Below, piece by piece: positions 1 through 12,411 of a stretch of 64,000 bases of DNA; positions within the stretch are counted from its first letter, which is position 1; each line of letters begins with the position of its first letter. This DNA comes from Ptiloglossa arizonensis (Eukaryota > Arthropoda > Insecta > Hymenoptera > Colletidae). Where the stretch lies: positions 62,001 to 126,000 of the forward strand of contig NW_027478524.1 of assembly GCF_051014685.1 (NCBI RefSeq). The letters run 5' to 3'. The notes beneath the pieces are model-generated. The model was not told the DNA's origin. It made no database searches and was given only the letters and a program-made list of their open reading frames with translations. The translations under genes were made by a program, and so were the position numbers.

Positions 1-1417
1 GGAATGGTTGAGAAACCATCAAAATTTTCGCTGGTTTGATACTCGAAACCAATAACTGGAATGGCCTAGGGGAAAAGTACACACACCATTGTAATCGGGC
101 GAGTTTCTACTTTCCGATACAACAGGAATTTCTCGAGTTCGTCAATCCGTTCGCGAGTTATGGGAGTTTGAAGTTAAGGAATTGTTAAGGAACCATCAAA
201 ATTTTCGCAAGTCTGATACTCGAAACCAATAACTACAAAGGTCTAGGGGGAAACACACACACATCTTTGTAATCGGGCGAGTTTCTACTTTCAGGTGCAA
301 CAGGAATTTCTCGAGTTCGTCAATCCGTTCGCGAGAAATGGGAGTTTGAAGTTAAGGAATGGTTGAGAAACCATCAAAATTTTCGCTGGTCTGATACTCG
401 AAACCAATAACTGGAATGGCCTAGGAGAAAAATACACATACCGTTGTAACCGGGCGACTTTCTACTTTCACATGCAACAGGAATTTCTCGAGTTCGTCAA
501 TCCGTTCGCGGGATATGGGACTTTGAAGTTAAGGAACGGTTGAGAAACCATCAAAATTTTCGCTGATCTGATACTCGAAACAAATAACTGGAATGGCCTA
601 GGGGAAAAGTACACATACCATTGTAATCGGGCGAGATTCTACTTTCAGATGCAACAGGAATTTCTCGAGTTCGTCAATGCGTTCGCGAGAAATGGGAGTT
701 TTAAGTTAAGGAATGGTTGAGCAACCATCAAAATTTTCGCAAGTCTGATACTCGAAACCAATAACTACAATGGCCTAGGGGAAAAATACACATACCGTTG
801 TAATCGGGCGAGATTCTACTTTCACATGCAACAGGAATTTCTCGAGTTCGTTAATGCGTTCGCGAGATATGGGAGTTTGAAGTTAATCAATGGTTGAGAA
901 ATCATCCAAATTTTCGCTGATCTGATACTCGAAACAAATAACTGGAATGGCCTAGGGGAAAAGTACACATACCATTGTAATCGGGCGAATTTCTGCTTTC
1001 AGATGCAACAGGAATTTCTCGTGTTCGTCAATGCGTTCGCGAGAAATGGGAGTTTGAAGTTAAGGAATGGTTGAGAAACCATCAAAATTGTCGCAAGTCT
1101 GAAACCCGAATCCAATAACTACTATGGCCTAGGGCAAAAATGCACATACCGTTGTAATCGGGCGAGATTCTACTTTCACATGCAATAGGAAATTCTCGAG
1201 TTCGTCAATCCGTTCGCGAGATATGGGAGTTTGAAGTTAAGGAATGATTGAGAAACCATCAAAATTTTCGCAAGTCTGATACTCGAAACCAATAACTGGA
1301 ATGGCCTAGGGGAAAAGTACACACACCATTGTAATCGTGCGAGTTTCTACTTTCAGATGCAACAGGAATTTCTCGAGTTCGTCAATCCGTTCGCGAGATA
1401 TGGGGGTTTGAAGTTAA
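1..1417 (+). repeat. 8-monomer higher-order repeat, copy 1
   Basis: The first two monomers recur at 1418 with the same rare changes (TTTCTACTTTCCGATAC, GCGAGTTATGGG, GGAATTGTTAAGG). The copy is 1417 bp, eight monomers with one 178-bp unit. The next copy follows directly but lacks one internal monomer. Confidence 0.8.
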
Positions 1418-1594
1418 GGAATGGTTGAGAAACCATCAAAATTTTCGCTGGTTTGATACTCGAAACCAATAACTGGAATGGCCTAGGGGAAAAGTACACA
1501 CACCATTGTAATCGGGCGAGTTTCTACTTTCCGATACAACAGGAATTTCTCGAGTTCGTCAATCCGTTCGCGAGTTATGGGAGTTTGAAGTTAA
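1418..1594 (+). repeat. Reference satellite monomer (177 bp)
   Basis: This is one complete monomer, chosen as a reference and phased at GGAATGGTTGAG. Positions within the monomer: dyad ATGGTT-GAGA-AACCAT at 4-19, AAAATTTT at 21-28, TACTCGAAACC near 41-51, the subtype-defining box at about 55-95 (here CTGGAATGGCCTAGGGG then GTACACACACCATTG), ATCGGGCGAG near 97-106, and the CpG-rich CTCGAG...TTCGCGAG block at about 131-157. The phase is arbitrary because the array has no natural start. Confidence 0.9.
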
Positions 1595-2656
1595 GGAATT
1601 GTTAAGGAACCATCAAAATTTTCGCAAGTCTGATACTCGAAACCAATAACTACAAAGGTCTAGGGGGAAAACACACACATCTTTGTAATCGGGCGAGTTT
1701 CTACTTTCAGGTGCAACAGGAATTTCTCGAGTTCGTCAATCCGTTCGCGGGATATGGGACTTTGAAGTTAAGGAACGGTTGAGAAACCATCAAAATTTTC
1801 GGTGATCTGATACTCGAAACAAATAACTGGAATGGCCTGGGGGAAAAGTACACATACCATTGTAATCGGGCGAGATTCTACTTTCAGATGCAACAGGAAT
1901 TTCTCGAGTTCGTCAATGCGTTCGCGAGAAATGGGAGTTTGAAGTTAAGGAATGGTTGAGAAACCATCAAAATTTTCGCTAGTCTGATACTCGAAACCAA
2001 TAACTACAATGGCCTAGGGGAAAAATACACATACCGTTGTACTCGGGCGAGCTTCTACTTTCACATGCAACAGGAATTTCTCGAGTTCGTCAATGCGTTC
2101 GCGAGATATGGGAGTTTGGATTTAATCAATGGTTGAGAAATCATTCAAATTTTCGCTGATCTGATACTCGAAACAAATAACTGGAATGACCTAGGGGAAA
2201 AGTACACATACCATTGTAATCGGGCGAGTTTCTACTTTCAGATGCAACAGGAATTTCTCGAGTTCGTCAATGCGTTCGCGAGAAATGGGAGTTTGAAGTT
2301 AAGGAATGGTTGAGAAACCATCAAAATTGTCGCAAGTCTGAAACCCGAATCCAATAACTACTATGGCCTTGGGCAAAAATGCACATACCATTGTAATCGG
2401 GCGAGTTTCTACTTTCAGATGCAACAGGAAATTCTCGAGTTCGTCAAACCGTTCGCGAGATATGGGAGTTTGAAGTTAAGGAATGATTGAGAAACCATCA
2501 AAATTTTCGTAAGTCTGATACTCGAAACCAATAACTGGAATGGCCTAGGGGAAAAGTACACACACCACTGTAATCGTGCGAGTTTCTACTTTCAGATGCA
2601 ACAGGAATTTCTCGAGTTCGTAATTCTGTTCGCGAGATATGGGAGTTGGAAGTTAA
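1418..2656 (+). repeat. 8-monomer higher-order repeat, copy 2 with one monomer deleted
   Basis: The copy matches 1-1417, but the monomer corresponding to about 301-477 is missing. The diagnostic GGAATGATTG lies at 1241 and 2480, an offset of 1239 (7 x 177), whereas the unit start is offset by 1417. Whole-monomer loss is the expected product of unequal exchange. Confidence 0.75.
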
Positions 2657-2709
2657 GGAATGGTTGAGAAACCATCACAATTTTCGCAAATCTGATACCC
2701 GAAACAAAT

Positions 2710-3830
2710 AACTACAAAGGCATAGGGGAAAAACGCACATACCTTTGTAATCGGGAGAGTTTCCACTTTCAGATGCAACAGGAATTTCTCGAGTTCGTCA
2801 TTCCGTTCGCGAGATATGGGAGTTTGAAGTTAAGGAATGGTTGAGAAACCATCAAAATTTTCGCAAGTCTGATACTCGAAACCAATAACTACAAAGGCAT
2901 AGGGGAAAAATGCACATACCTTTGTAATCGGGCGAGTTTCCACTTTCAGATGCAACATGAATTTCTCGAGTTCGTCATTCCGTTCGCGAAATATGGGAGT
3001 TTGAAGTTAAGGAATGGTTGAGAAACAATCAAAATTTTCGCAATTCTGATACTCGAAACCAACATCTACTATGGCCTAGGGCAAAAATACACATACCGTT
3101 GTAATCGGGCAAGTTTCTGCTTTCAGATGCAATAGGAAAATCTCGAGTTCGTCAATCCGATCGCGAGATATGGAAGTTTGAAGTTAAGGAATGCGTTAGA
3201 AACCATCAAAATTTTCGCTGGTCTGATACTCGAAACCAACAACTGGAATGGCCTAGGGGAAACGTACACACACCGTTGTAATCGGGCGAGTTTCTGCTTT
3301 CAGATGCAACAGGAATTTCTCGAGTTCGTCAATCCGTTCGCGAGATATGGGGGTTTGAATTTAAGGAATGGTTGAGAAACAATCAAAATTTTCGCTGGTT
3401 TGATACTCGAAACCAATAACTGGAATGGCCTACGGGAAAAGTACACACACCATTGTAATCGGGCGAGTTTCTACTTTCAGATGCAACAGGAATTTCTCGA
3501 GTTCGTCAATCCGTTCGCGAGAAATGGGAGTTTGAAGTTAAGGAAAGGTTGAGAAATCATCAATATATTCGCAAGTCTGATACTCGAATCCAATAACTAC
3601 TATGGCCTAGGGGGAAAACACACACATCTTTGTAATCGGGCGAGTTTCTACTTTCAGATGCAACAGGAATTTCTCGAGTTCGCCAATCCGTTCGCGAGAT
3701 ATGGGAGTTTGAAGTTAAGGAATGGTTGAGAAACCATCAAAATTTTCGCAAGTCTGATACCCGAAACCAATAACTACCATGGCCTAGGGCAAAAATACAC
3801 ATACCGCTGTAATCGGGCGAGTTTCTGCTT
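2710..3830 (+). repeat. 9-monomer-offset duplication, copy 1
   Basis: The segment is paired with 4303-5423 at a constant offset of 1593 bp (9 x 177). Shared rare variants include CAACATGAATTTCTCGAG, AATCCGATCGCGAG, AACGTACACACACCG and CATCAATATATTCGC. Only a few single-base differences were seen by eye. Confidence 0.8.
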
Positions 3831-4320
3831 TCAGATGCAATAGGAAATTCTCGAGTTCGTCAATCCGTTCACGAGATGTGGGTGTTGGAAGTTACGTAAT
3901 GGTTGAGAAACCATCAAAATTTTCGCTGGTCTAATACTCGAAACCAATAACTGGAATGACCTAGGGTAAAAGTACACACACCATTGTAATCGGGCGAGTT
4001 TCTGCTTTCAGATGCAACAGGAATTTCACGAGTTCGTCAATCCGTACACGAGATATGGGAGTTTGAAGTTAAGGAATGCTTGGGACACCATCGAAATTTT
4101 CGCAAGTCTGATACTCGAAACCAATAACTACAGAGGCCTAGGGGAAAAATGCACATACCTTTGTAATCGGGCGAGCTTCCAGTTTCAGATGCAACAGGAA
4201 TTTCTCGAGTTCGTCATCCCGTTCGCGAGATATGGGAGTTCGAAGTTAAGGAATGTTTGGGAAACCCTCAAAATATTTGCAAGTCTGATACTCGAAACCA
4301 ATAACTACAAAGGCCTAGGG
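3740..4320 (+). repeat. 11-monomer-offset duplication (zone I), copy 1
   Basis: The segment is paired with 5687-6267 at an offset of 1947 bp (11 x 177). Shared variants are CGTTCACGAGATGTGGGTG, GTACACGAGATATGGG and TGCTTGGGACACCATCG. It overlaps the 9-monomer duplication, so the repeats are nested. Confidence 0.8.
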
Positions 4321-5423
4321 GAAAAACGCACATACCTTTGTAATCGGGAGAGTTTCCACTTTCAGATGCAACAGGAATTTCTCGAGTTCGTCATTCCGTT
4401 CGCGAGATATGGGAGTTTGAAGTTAAGGAATGGTTGAGAAACCATCAAAATTTTCGCAAGTCTGATACTCGAAACCAATAACTACAAAGGCATAGGGGAA
4501 AAATGCACATACCTTTGTAATCGGGCGAGTTTCCACTTTCAGATGCAACATGAATTTCTCGAGTTCGTCATTCCGTTCGCGAAATATGGGAGTTTGAAGT
4601 TAAGGAATGGTTGAGAAACAATCAAAATTTTCGCAATTCTGATACTCGAAACCAACATCTACTATGGCCTAGGGCAAAAATACACATACCGTTGTAATCG
4701 GGCAAGTTTCTGCTTTCAGATGCAATAGGAAAATCTCGAGTTCGTCAATCCGATCGCGAGATATGGAAGTTTGAAGTTAAGGAATGCGTTAGAAACCATC
4801 AAAATTTTCGCTGGTCTGATACTCGAAACCAACAACTGGAATGGCCTAGGGGAAACGTACACACACCGTTGTAATCGGGCGAGTTTCTGCTTTCAGATGC
4901 AACAGGAATTTCTCGAGTTCGTCAATCCGTTCGCGAGATATGGGGGTTTGAATGTAAGGAATGGTTGAGAAACAATCAAAATTTTCGCTGGCTTGATACT
5001 CGAAACCAATAACTGGAATGGCCTACGGGAAAAGTACACACACCATTGTAATCGGGCGAGTTTCTACTTTCAGATGCAACAGGAATTTCTCGAGTTCGTC
5101 AATCCGTTCGCGAGAAATGGGAGTTTGAAGTTAAGGAATGGTTGAGAAATCATCAATATATTCGCAAGTCTGATACTCGAATCCAATAACTACTATGGCC
5201 TAGGGGGAAAACACACACATATTTGTAATCGGGCGAGTTTCTACTTTCAGATGCAACAGGAATTTCTCGAGTTCGCCAATCCGTTCGCGAGATATGGGAG
5301 TTTGAAGTTAAGGAATGGTTGAGAAACCATCAAAATTTTCGCAAGTCTGATACCCGAAACCAATAACTACCATGGCCTAGGGCAAAAATACACATACCGT
5401 TGTAATCGGGCGAGTTTCTGCTT
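4303..5423 (+). repeat. 9-monomer-offset duplication, copy 2
   Basis: The segment is a copy of 2710-3830 shifted by 1593 bp. Differences are scattered single bases, such as GAATTTAAGG against GAATGTAAGG near 3360 and 4953. The match ends near 5423, where one copy has CCGCTG and the other CCGTTG and later sequence diverges. Confidence 0.8.
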
Positions 5424-5686
5424 TCAGATGCAATAGGAAATTCTCGAGTTCGTCAATCCGTTCGCGAGATATGGAAGTGTGAAGTTAAGGAATGGTTGAG
5501 AAACCATCAAAATTTTCGCTGGTTTGATACTCGAAACCAATAACTGGAATGGCCTAGGGGAGAAGTACACACACCATTGTATTCGGGCGAGTTTCTACTT
5601 TCAGATGCAACAGGAATTTCTCGAGTTCGTCAATCCGTTCGCGAGATATGGGAGTTTGAAGTTAAGGAATGGTTGAGAAACCATCA

Positions 5687-6267
5687 CAATTTTCGCAAGT
5701 CTGATACTCGAAACCAATAACTACCATGGCCTAGGGCAAAAATACACATACCGCTGTAATCGGGCGAGTTTCTGCTTTCAGATGCAATAGGAAATTCTCG
5801 AGTTCGTCAATCCGTTCACGAGATGTGGGTGTTGGAAGTTACGTAATGGTTGAGAAACCATCAAAATTTTCGCTGGTCTAATACTCGAAACCAATAACTG
5901 GAATGACCTAGGGTAAAAGTACACACACCATTGTAATCGGGCGAGTTTCTGCTTTCAGATGCAACAGGAATTTCACGAGTTCGTCAATCCGTACACGAGA
6001 TATGGGAGTTTGAAGTTAAGGAATGCTTGGGACACCATCGAAATTTTCGCAAGTCTGATACTCGAAACCAATAACTACAGAGGCCTAGGGGAAAAATGCA
6101 CATACCTTTGTAATCGGGCGAGCTTCCAGTTTCAGATGCAACAGGAATTTCTCGAGTTCGTCATCCCGTTCGCGAGATATGGGAGTTCGAAGTTAAGGAA
6201 TGTTTGGGAAACCCTCAAAATATTTGCAAGTCTGATACTCGAAACCAATAACTACAAAGGCCTAGGG
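5687..6267 (+). repeat. 11-monomer-offset duplication (zone I), copy 2
   Basis: The segment is a copy of 3740-4320 shifted by 1947 bp. After about 6268 the sequence switches to ACACACATATCTTTG, whereas copy 1 continues with the CGCACATACC form. Confidence 0.8.
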
Positions 6268-6411
6268 GAAAAACACACATATCTTTGTAATCGGGCGAGT
6301 TTCTAATTTCAGATGCAAGAGGAATTTCTCGAGTTCGTCAATCCGTTCGCGAGAAATGGGAGTTTGAAATTAAAGAATGGTTGAGAAACCATCCAAATTT
6401 TCGCAATTCTG

Positions 6412-7827
6412 ATGCCAGAAACGAATAACTGGAATGGCCTAGGGGAAAAGTACAAACACCATTCTAATCGGGCGAGTCTCTACTTTCAGATGCAACAGGA
6501 ATTTCTCGAGTTCGTCAATCCGTTCGCGAGATATGGGAGTTTGAAGTTAAGGAATGTTTGGGAAACCCTCAAAATATTTGCAAGTCTGATACTCGAAACC
6601 AATAACTACAAAGGCCTAGGGGAAAAACACACATATCTTTGTAATCGGGCGAGTTTCTAATTTCAGATGCAACAGGAATTTCTCGAGTTCGTCAATCCGT
6701 CCGCGAGAAATGGGAGTTTGAAGTTAAGGAATGGTTGAGAAACCATCAAAATTTTCGCTGGTCTGATACTCGAAACCAATAACTGGAATGGCCTAGGAGA
6801 AAAATACACATACCGTTGTAACAGGGCGACTTTCTACTTTCACATGCAACAGGAATTTCTCGAGTTCGTCAATCCGTTCGCGGGATATGGGACTTTGAAG
6901 TTAAGGAACGGTTGAGAAACCATCAAAATTTTCGCTGATCTGATACTCGAAACAAATAACTGGAATGGCCTAGGGGAAAAGTACACATACCATTGTAATC
7001 GGGCGAGATTCTACTTTCAGATGCAACAGGAATTTCTCGAGTTCGTCAATGCGTTCGCGAGAAATGGGAGTTTTAAGTTAAGGAATGGTTGAGCAACCAT
7101 CAAAATTTTCGCAAGTCTGATACTCGAAACCAATAACTACAATGGCCTAGGGGAAAAATACACATACCGTTGTAATCGGGCGAGATTCTACTTTCACATG
7201 CAACAGGAATTTCTCGAGTTCGTTAATGCGTTCGCGAGATATGGGAGTTTGAAGTTAATCAATGGTTGAGGAATCATCCAAATTTTCGCTGATCTGATAC
7301 TCGAAACAAATAACTGGAATGGCCTAGGGGAAAAGTACACATACCATTGTAATCGGGCGAATTTCTACTTTCAGATGCAACAGGAATTTCTCGAGTTCGT
7401 CAATGCGTTCGCGAGAAATGGGAGTTTGAAGTTGAGGAATGGTTGAGAAACCATCAAAATTGTCGCAAGTCTGAAACCCGAATCCAATAACTACTATGGC
7501 CTAGGGCAAAAATGCACATACCGTTGTAATCGGGCGAGATTCTACTTTCACATGCAATAGGAAATTCTCGAGTTCGTCAATCCGTTCGCGAGATATGGGG
7601 GTTTGAAGTTAAGGAATGGTTGAGAAACCATCAAAATTCTCGCAAGTCTGATACTTGAAACCAATAACTCCTATGGCCTATCGCAAAAATGCACATACCG
7701 TTGTAATCGGGCGAGTTTCTGCTTTCAGATGCAACAGGAATTTCTCGAGTTCGTCAATCCGTTCGCGAGAAATGGGAGTTTGAAATTAAAGAATGGTTGA
7801 GAAACCATCCAAATTTTCGCAATTCTG
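6412..7827 (+). repeat. 8-monomer higher-order repeat, zone I, later copy
   Basis: The unit is 1416 bp (8 x 177) and recurs at 7828. Its internal block from about 6675 also matches 303-1240 (CTAGGAGAAAAATACACATA at 421 and 6793, offset 36 x 177). This ties the two ends of zone I together. Confidence 0.8.
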
Positions 7828-8690
7828 ATGCCAGAAACGAATAACTGGAATGGCCTAGGGGAAAAGTACAAACACCATTCTAATCGGGCGAGTCTCTACT
7901 TTCAGATGCAACAGGAATTTCTCGAGTTCGTCAATCCGTTCGCGAGATATGGGAGTTTGAAGTTAAGGAATGTTTGGGAAACCCTCAAAATATTTGCAAG
8001 TCTGATACTCGAAACCAATAACTACAAAGGCCTAGGGGAAAAACACACATATCTTTGTAATCGGGCGAGTTTCTAATTTCAGATGCAACAGGAATTTCTC
8101 GAGTTCGTCAATCCGTTCGCGAGAAATGGGAGTTTGAAGTTAAGGAATGGTTGAGAAACCATCAAAATTTTCGCTGGTCTGATACTCGAAACCAATAACT
8201 GGAATGGCCTAGGAGAAAAATACACATACCGTTGTAACAGGCCGACTTTCTACTTTCACATGCAACAGGAATTTCTCGAGTTCGTCAATCCGTTCGCGGG
8301 ATATGGGACTTTGAAGTTAAGGAACGGTTGAGAAACCATCAAAATTTTCGCTGATCTGATACTCGAAACAAATAACTGGAATGGCCTAGGGGAAAAGTAC
8401 ACATACCATTGTAATCGGGCGAGATTCTACTTTCAGATGCAACAGGAATTTCTCGAGTTCGTCAATGCGTTCGCGAGAAATGGGAGTTTTAAGTTAAGGA
8501 ATGGTTGAGCAACCATCAAAATTTTCGCAAGTCTGATACTCGAAACCAATAACTACAATGGCCTAGGGCAAAAATACACATACCGTTGTAATCGGGCGAG
8601 ATTCTACTTTCACATGCAACAGGAATTTCTCGAGTTCGTCAATGCGTTCGCGAGATATGGGAGTTTAAAGTTAAGGAATGGTTGAGAAAC
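7828..8690 (+). repeat. 8-monomer higher-order repeat, partial final copy
   Basis: The first five monomers or so repeat 6412-7274 at an offset of 1416 bp, with a few substitutions such as GGGCGAC against GGCCGAC. The match ends around 8690. Confidence 0.75.
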
Positions 8691-9504
8691 CATCAAAATT
8701 TTCACTGGTCTGATACTCGAAACCGATAACTGGAATGGCCTAGGGGAAAAGTACACACACCATTGTAATCGGGCGAGTTTCTAGTTTCAGATGCAACAGG
8801 AATTTCTCGAGTTCGTCAACCGTTCGCGAGATATGGGAGTTCGAAGTTAAGGAATGGTTGAGAAACCAACAAAATTTTCGCAAGTCTGATACTCGAAACC
8901 AATAACTACTTAGGCCTAGGGCAAAAATACACATACCGTTGTAATCGGGCGAGCTACTGCTTTCAGATGCAATAGGAATTTCTCGAGTTCGTCAATCCTT
9001 TCTCGAGATATGGGTGTTTGAAGTTAAGGAATGGTTGAGAAACCATCAAAATTTTCGTAATTCTGACACTCGAAACCAATAACTACAATGGCCTAGGGGA
9101 AAGATACACATACCGTTGTAATCGGGCGAGCTACTGCTTTCAGATGCAATAGGAATTTCTCGAGTTCGTCAATCCGTTCGCGAGATATGGGAGTTTGAAG
9201 TTAAGGAGTGGTTGAGAAACCATCAAAACTTTCGCAATTCTGATGCTAGAAACGAAAAACTGGAATGGCCTAGGGGAAAAGTACACACACCATAGTAATC
9301 GGGCGAGTTTCTACTTTCAGATGCAACCGGAATTTCTGGAGTTCGTCAATCCGTTCGCGAGATATGGGAGTTTGAAGTTAAGGAATGGTTGAGAAACAAT
9401 CAAAATTTTCGCAAGTCTGATACTCGAAACCAATAACTACAAAGGCCTAGGGGAAAAATTCACATAGCTTTGTAATCGGGCGTGTTTCTAGTTTCAGATG
9501 CAAC

Positions 9505-10000
9505 AGGACTTTCTCGAGTTCGTCAATCCGATCGCGAGATATGGTAGTTTGAAGTTAAGGAATGGTTGAGAAACCTTCAAAATCTTCGCAATTCTGATAC
9601 TCGAAACCAATAACTGGAATGGCCTAGGAGAAAAGAACACACACCATTGTAATCGGGCGAGTTTCTACTTTCAGATGCAACAGGAATTCCTCGAGTTCGT
9701 CAATCCGTTCGCGAGATACGGGAGTTTGAAGTTAAGGAATGGTTGAGAAACCATCAAAATTTTCGCAAGTCTGATACTCGAAACCAATAACTGAAATGGC
9801 CTAGGGGAAAAGTACACACACCATAGTAATCGGGCGAGTTTCTACTTTCAGATGCAACCGGAATTTCTGGAGTTCGTCAATCCGTTCGCGAGATATGGGA
9901 GTTTGAAGTTAAGGAATGGTTCAGAAACCATCAAAATTTTCGCAAGTCTGATACTCGAAACCTATAACTGGAATGACCTGGGGGAAAAGTACACACACCA
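9505..10000 (+). repeat. 6-monomer-offset duplication, copy 1
   Basis: The segment is paired with 10568-11060 at an offset of 1063 bp (6 x 177 + 1). Shared rare text includes CCGATCGCGAGATATGGTAG, AACCTTCAAAATCTTCGC and GCGAGATACGGGAG. Confidence 0.65.
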
Positions 10001-10036
10001 TTGTAATCGGTCGACTTTCTACTTTCAGATGCAACA

Positions 10037-10640
10037 GGAAATAATCGAATTCGTCAATCCGTTCGCGAGATATGGGAGTTTGAAGTTAAGGGTATGGTTG
10101 AGGAACCATCAAAATTTTCGCAAGTCTGGTACTCGAAACAAATAACTACTATTGCCTAGAGCAAAAATACACATACCGTTGTAATCGGGCGAGTTTCTGC
10201 TTTCAGATGAAACAGGAATTTCTCGAGTTCGTCAATCCGTTCGCGAGATATGGGAGTTTGAAGTTAAGGAATGGATGTGGAACCATCAAAATTTTCGCAA
10301 GTCTGAAACTCGAAACCAATAACTACTATTGCCTAGAGCAAAAACACACATACCGTTGTAATCGGGCGACTTTCTGCTTTCAGATGCAACAGGAATTTCT
10401 CGAGTTCGTCAATCCGTTCGCGAGATATGGGAGTTTGAAGTTAAGGTATGGTTGTGGAACCATCAAAATTTTCGCAAGTCTGATACTCGAAACCAATAAC
10501 TACTATTGCCTAGGGCAAAAATACACATACCATTGTAATCGGGCGAGTTTCTGCTTTCAGATGCAACAGGAATTTCTCGAGTTCGTCAATCCGATCGCGA
10601 GATATGGTAGTTTGAAGTTAAGGAATGGTTGAGAAACCTT
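10037..10640 (+). repeat. Zone II 10-monomer-offset repeat, copy 1
   Basis: The segment begins at GGAAATAATCGAATTCG and includes two monomers in which the GGTTGAGAAACC dyad is altered (GGATGTGGAACC, GGTTGTGGAACC). It recurs at 11808 (offset 1771) and in part at about 13224 (a further 1416). Confidence 0.7.
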
Positions 10641-11060
10641 CAAAATCTTCGCAATTCTGATACTCGAAACCAATAACTGGAATGGCCTAGGAGAAAAGAA
10701 CACACACCATTGTAATCGGGCGAGTTTCTACTTTCAGATGCAACAGGAATTCCTCGAGTTCGTCAATCCGTTCGCGAGATACGGGAGTTTGAAGTTAAGG
10801 AATGGTTGAGAAACCATCAAAATTTTCGCAAGTCTGATACTCGAAACCAATAACTGAAATGGCCTAGGGGAAAAGTACACACACCATTGTAATCGGGCGA
10901 GTTTCTACTTTCAGATGCAACAGGAATATCTCGAGTTCGTCAATCCGTTCGCGAGATATGGGAGTTTGAAGTTAAGGAATGGTTGAGAAACCATCAAAAT
11001 TTTCGCTGGTCTCATACTCGAAACCTATAACTGGAATGGCCTAGGGGAGAAGCACACACA
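10568..11060 (+). repeat. 6-monomer-offset duplication, copy 2
   Basis: The segment is a copy of the one beginning at 9505 (offset 1063), carrying the same CCTTCAAAATCTTCGC and GAGAAAAGAACACACACC variants. Confidence 0.65.
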
Positions 11061-11807
11061 CCATTGTAATCGGGCGAGTTTCTACTTTCAGATGCAACAG
11101 GAATATCTCGAGTACGTCAATCCGTTCGCGAGATATGGGAGTTTGAAGTTAAGGAATGGTTGAGAAACCATCAAAATATTCGCTGGTCTGATACTCGAAA
11201 CCAATAACTGGATTGGCCTAAGGGAAAAATACACAAAGCGTTGTAATCGGGAGAGTTTCTTCTTCCAGATGCAACCGGAATTTCTGGAGTTCGTCAATCC
11301 GTTCGCGAGATATGGGAGTTTGAAGTTAAGGAATGGTTGAGAAACAATCAAAATTTTAGCAAGTCTGATACTCGAAACCAATAACTACAAAGGCCTAGGG
11401 GAAAAATTCACATAGCATAGTAATCGGGCGTGTTTCTACTTTCAGATGCAACAGGAATTTCACGAGTTCGTCAATCCGTTCGCGAGATATGGGAGTTTGA
11501 AGTTAAGGAATGGTTCAGAAACCATCAAAATTTTCGCAAGTCTGGTACTCGAAACAAATAACTACTATTGCCTAGAGCAAAAATACACATACCGTTGTAA
11601 TCGGGCGAGTTTCTGCTTTCAGTTGAAACAGGAATTTCTCGAGTTCGTCAATCCGTTCGCGAGATATGGGAGTTTGAAGTTAAGGAATGGATGTGGAACC
11701 ATCAAAATTTTCGCAAGTCTGATACTCGAAACCTATAACTGGAATGACCTGGGGGAAAGGTACACACACCATTGTAATCGGTCGACTTTCTACTTTCAGA
11801 TGCAACA

Positions 11808-12411
11808 GGAAATAATCGAATTCGTCAATCCGTTCGCGAGATATGGGAGTTTGAAGTTAAGAGTATGGTTGAGGAACCATCAAAATTTTCGCAAGTCTGG
11901 TACTCGAAACAAATAACTACTACAGCCTAGAGCAAAAATACACATACCGTTGTAATCGGGCGAGTTTCTGCTTTCAGATGAAAAAGGAATTTCTCGAGTT
12001 CGTCAATCCGTTCGCGAGATATGGGAGTTTGAAGTTAAGGAATGGATGTGGAACCATCAAAATTTTCGCAAGTCTGAAACTCGAAACCAATAACTACTAT
12101 TGCCTAGAGCAAAAACACACATACCGTTGTAATCGGGCGACTTTCTGCTTTCAGATGCAACAGGAATTTCTCGAGTTCGTCAATCCGTTCGCGAGATATG
12201 GGAGTTTGAAGTTAAGGTATGGTTGTGGAACCATCAAAATTTTCGCAAGTCTGATACTCGAAACCAATAACTACTATTGCCTAGGGCAAAAATACACATA
12301 CCTTTGTAATCGGGCGAGTTTCTGCTTTCAGATGCAACAGGAATTTCTCGAGTTCGTCAATCCGTTCGCGAGATATGGAAGTTTGAAGTTAAGGAATGGT
12401 TGAGAAACCTT
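11808..12411 (+). repeat. Zone II 10-monomer-offset repeat, copy 2
   Basis: The segment is a copy of 10037-10640 with scattered single-base differences, such as GATGAAACAGG against GATGAAAAAGG at 10207 and 11978. Confidence 0.7.

Larger units (their letters stand above)
1..9000 (+). repeat. Satellite zone I (approximate limits)
   Basis: This zone is marked by monomers with GTCAATGCGTTCGCGAG, GGGACTTTGAAG and TCTACTTTCACATGC variants. It is dominated by 8-monomer repeats (1-1417 and relatives at 6660-8690) and a 9-monomer repeat (2710 and 4303). The right edge was set by eye where the 8-mer pattern ends near 8700-9000 and is uncertain by several hundred bases. Confidence 0.55.

Noticed and set aside
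2005..2060. CENP-B-box-like match TACCGTTGTAATCGGG in some monomers
   Set aside because: It matches only seven of the nine core positions I know for the box (nTTCGnnnnAnnCGGGn), lacking the two T residues. The commoner ACCATTGTAATCGGG form matches fewer. I do not call it a CENP-B site.
11446..11916. Open reading frames of 60-167 codons throughout the satellite on both strands
   Set aside because: They all repeat the same 59-residue translation of the monomer, start and stop by chance loss of one regular stop codon, and have no codon bias or promoter. They are a consequence of a 177-bp period, not genes.
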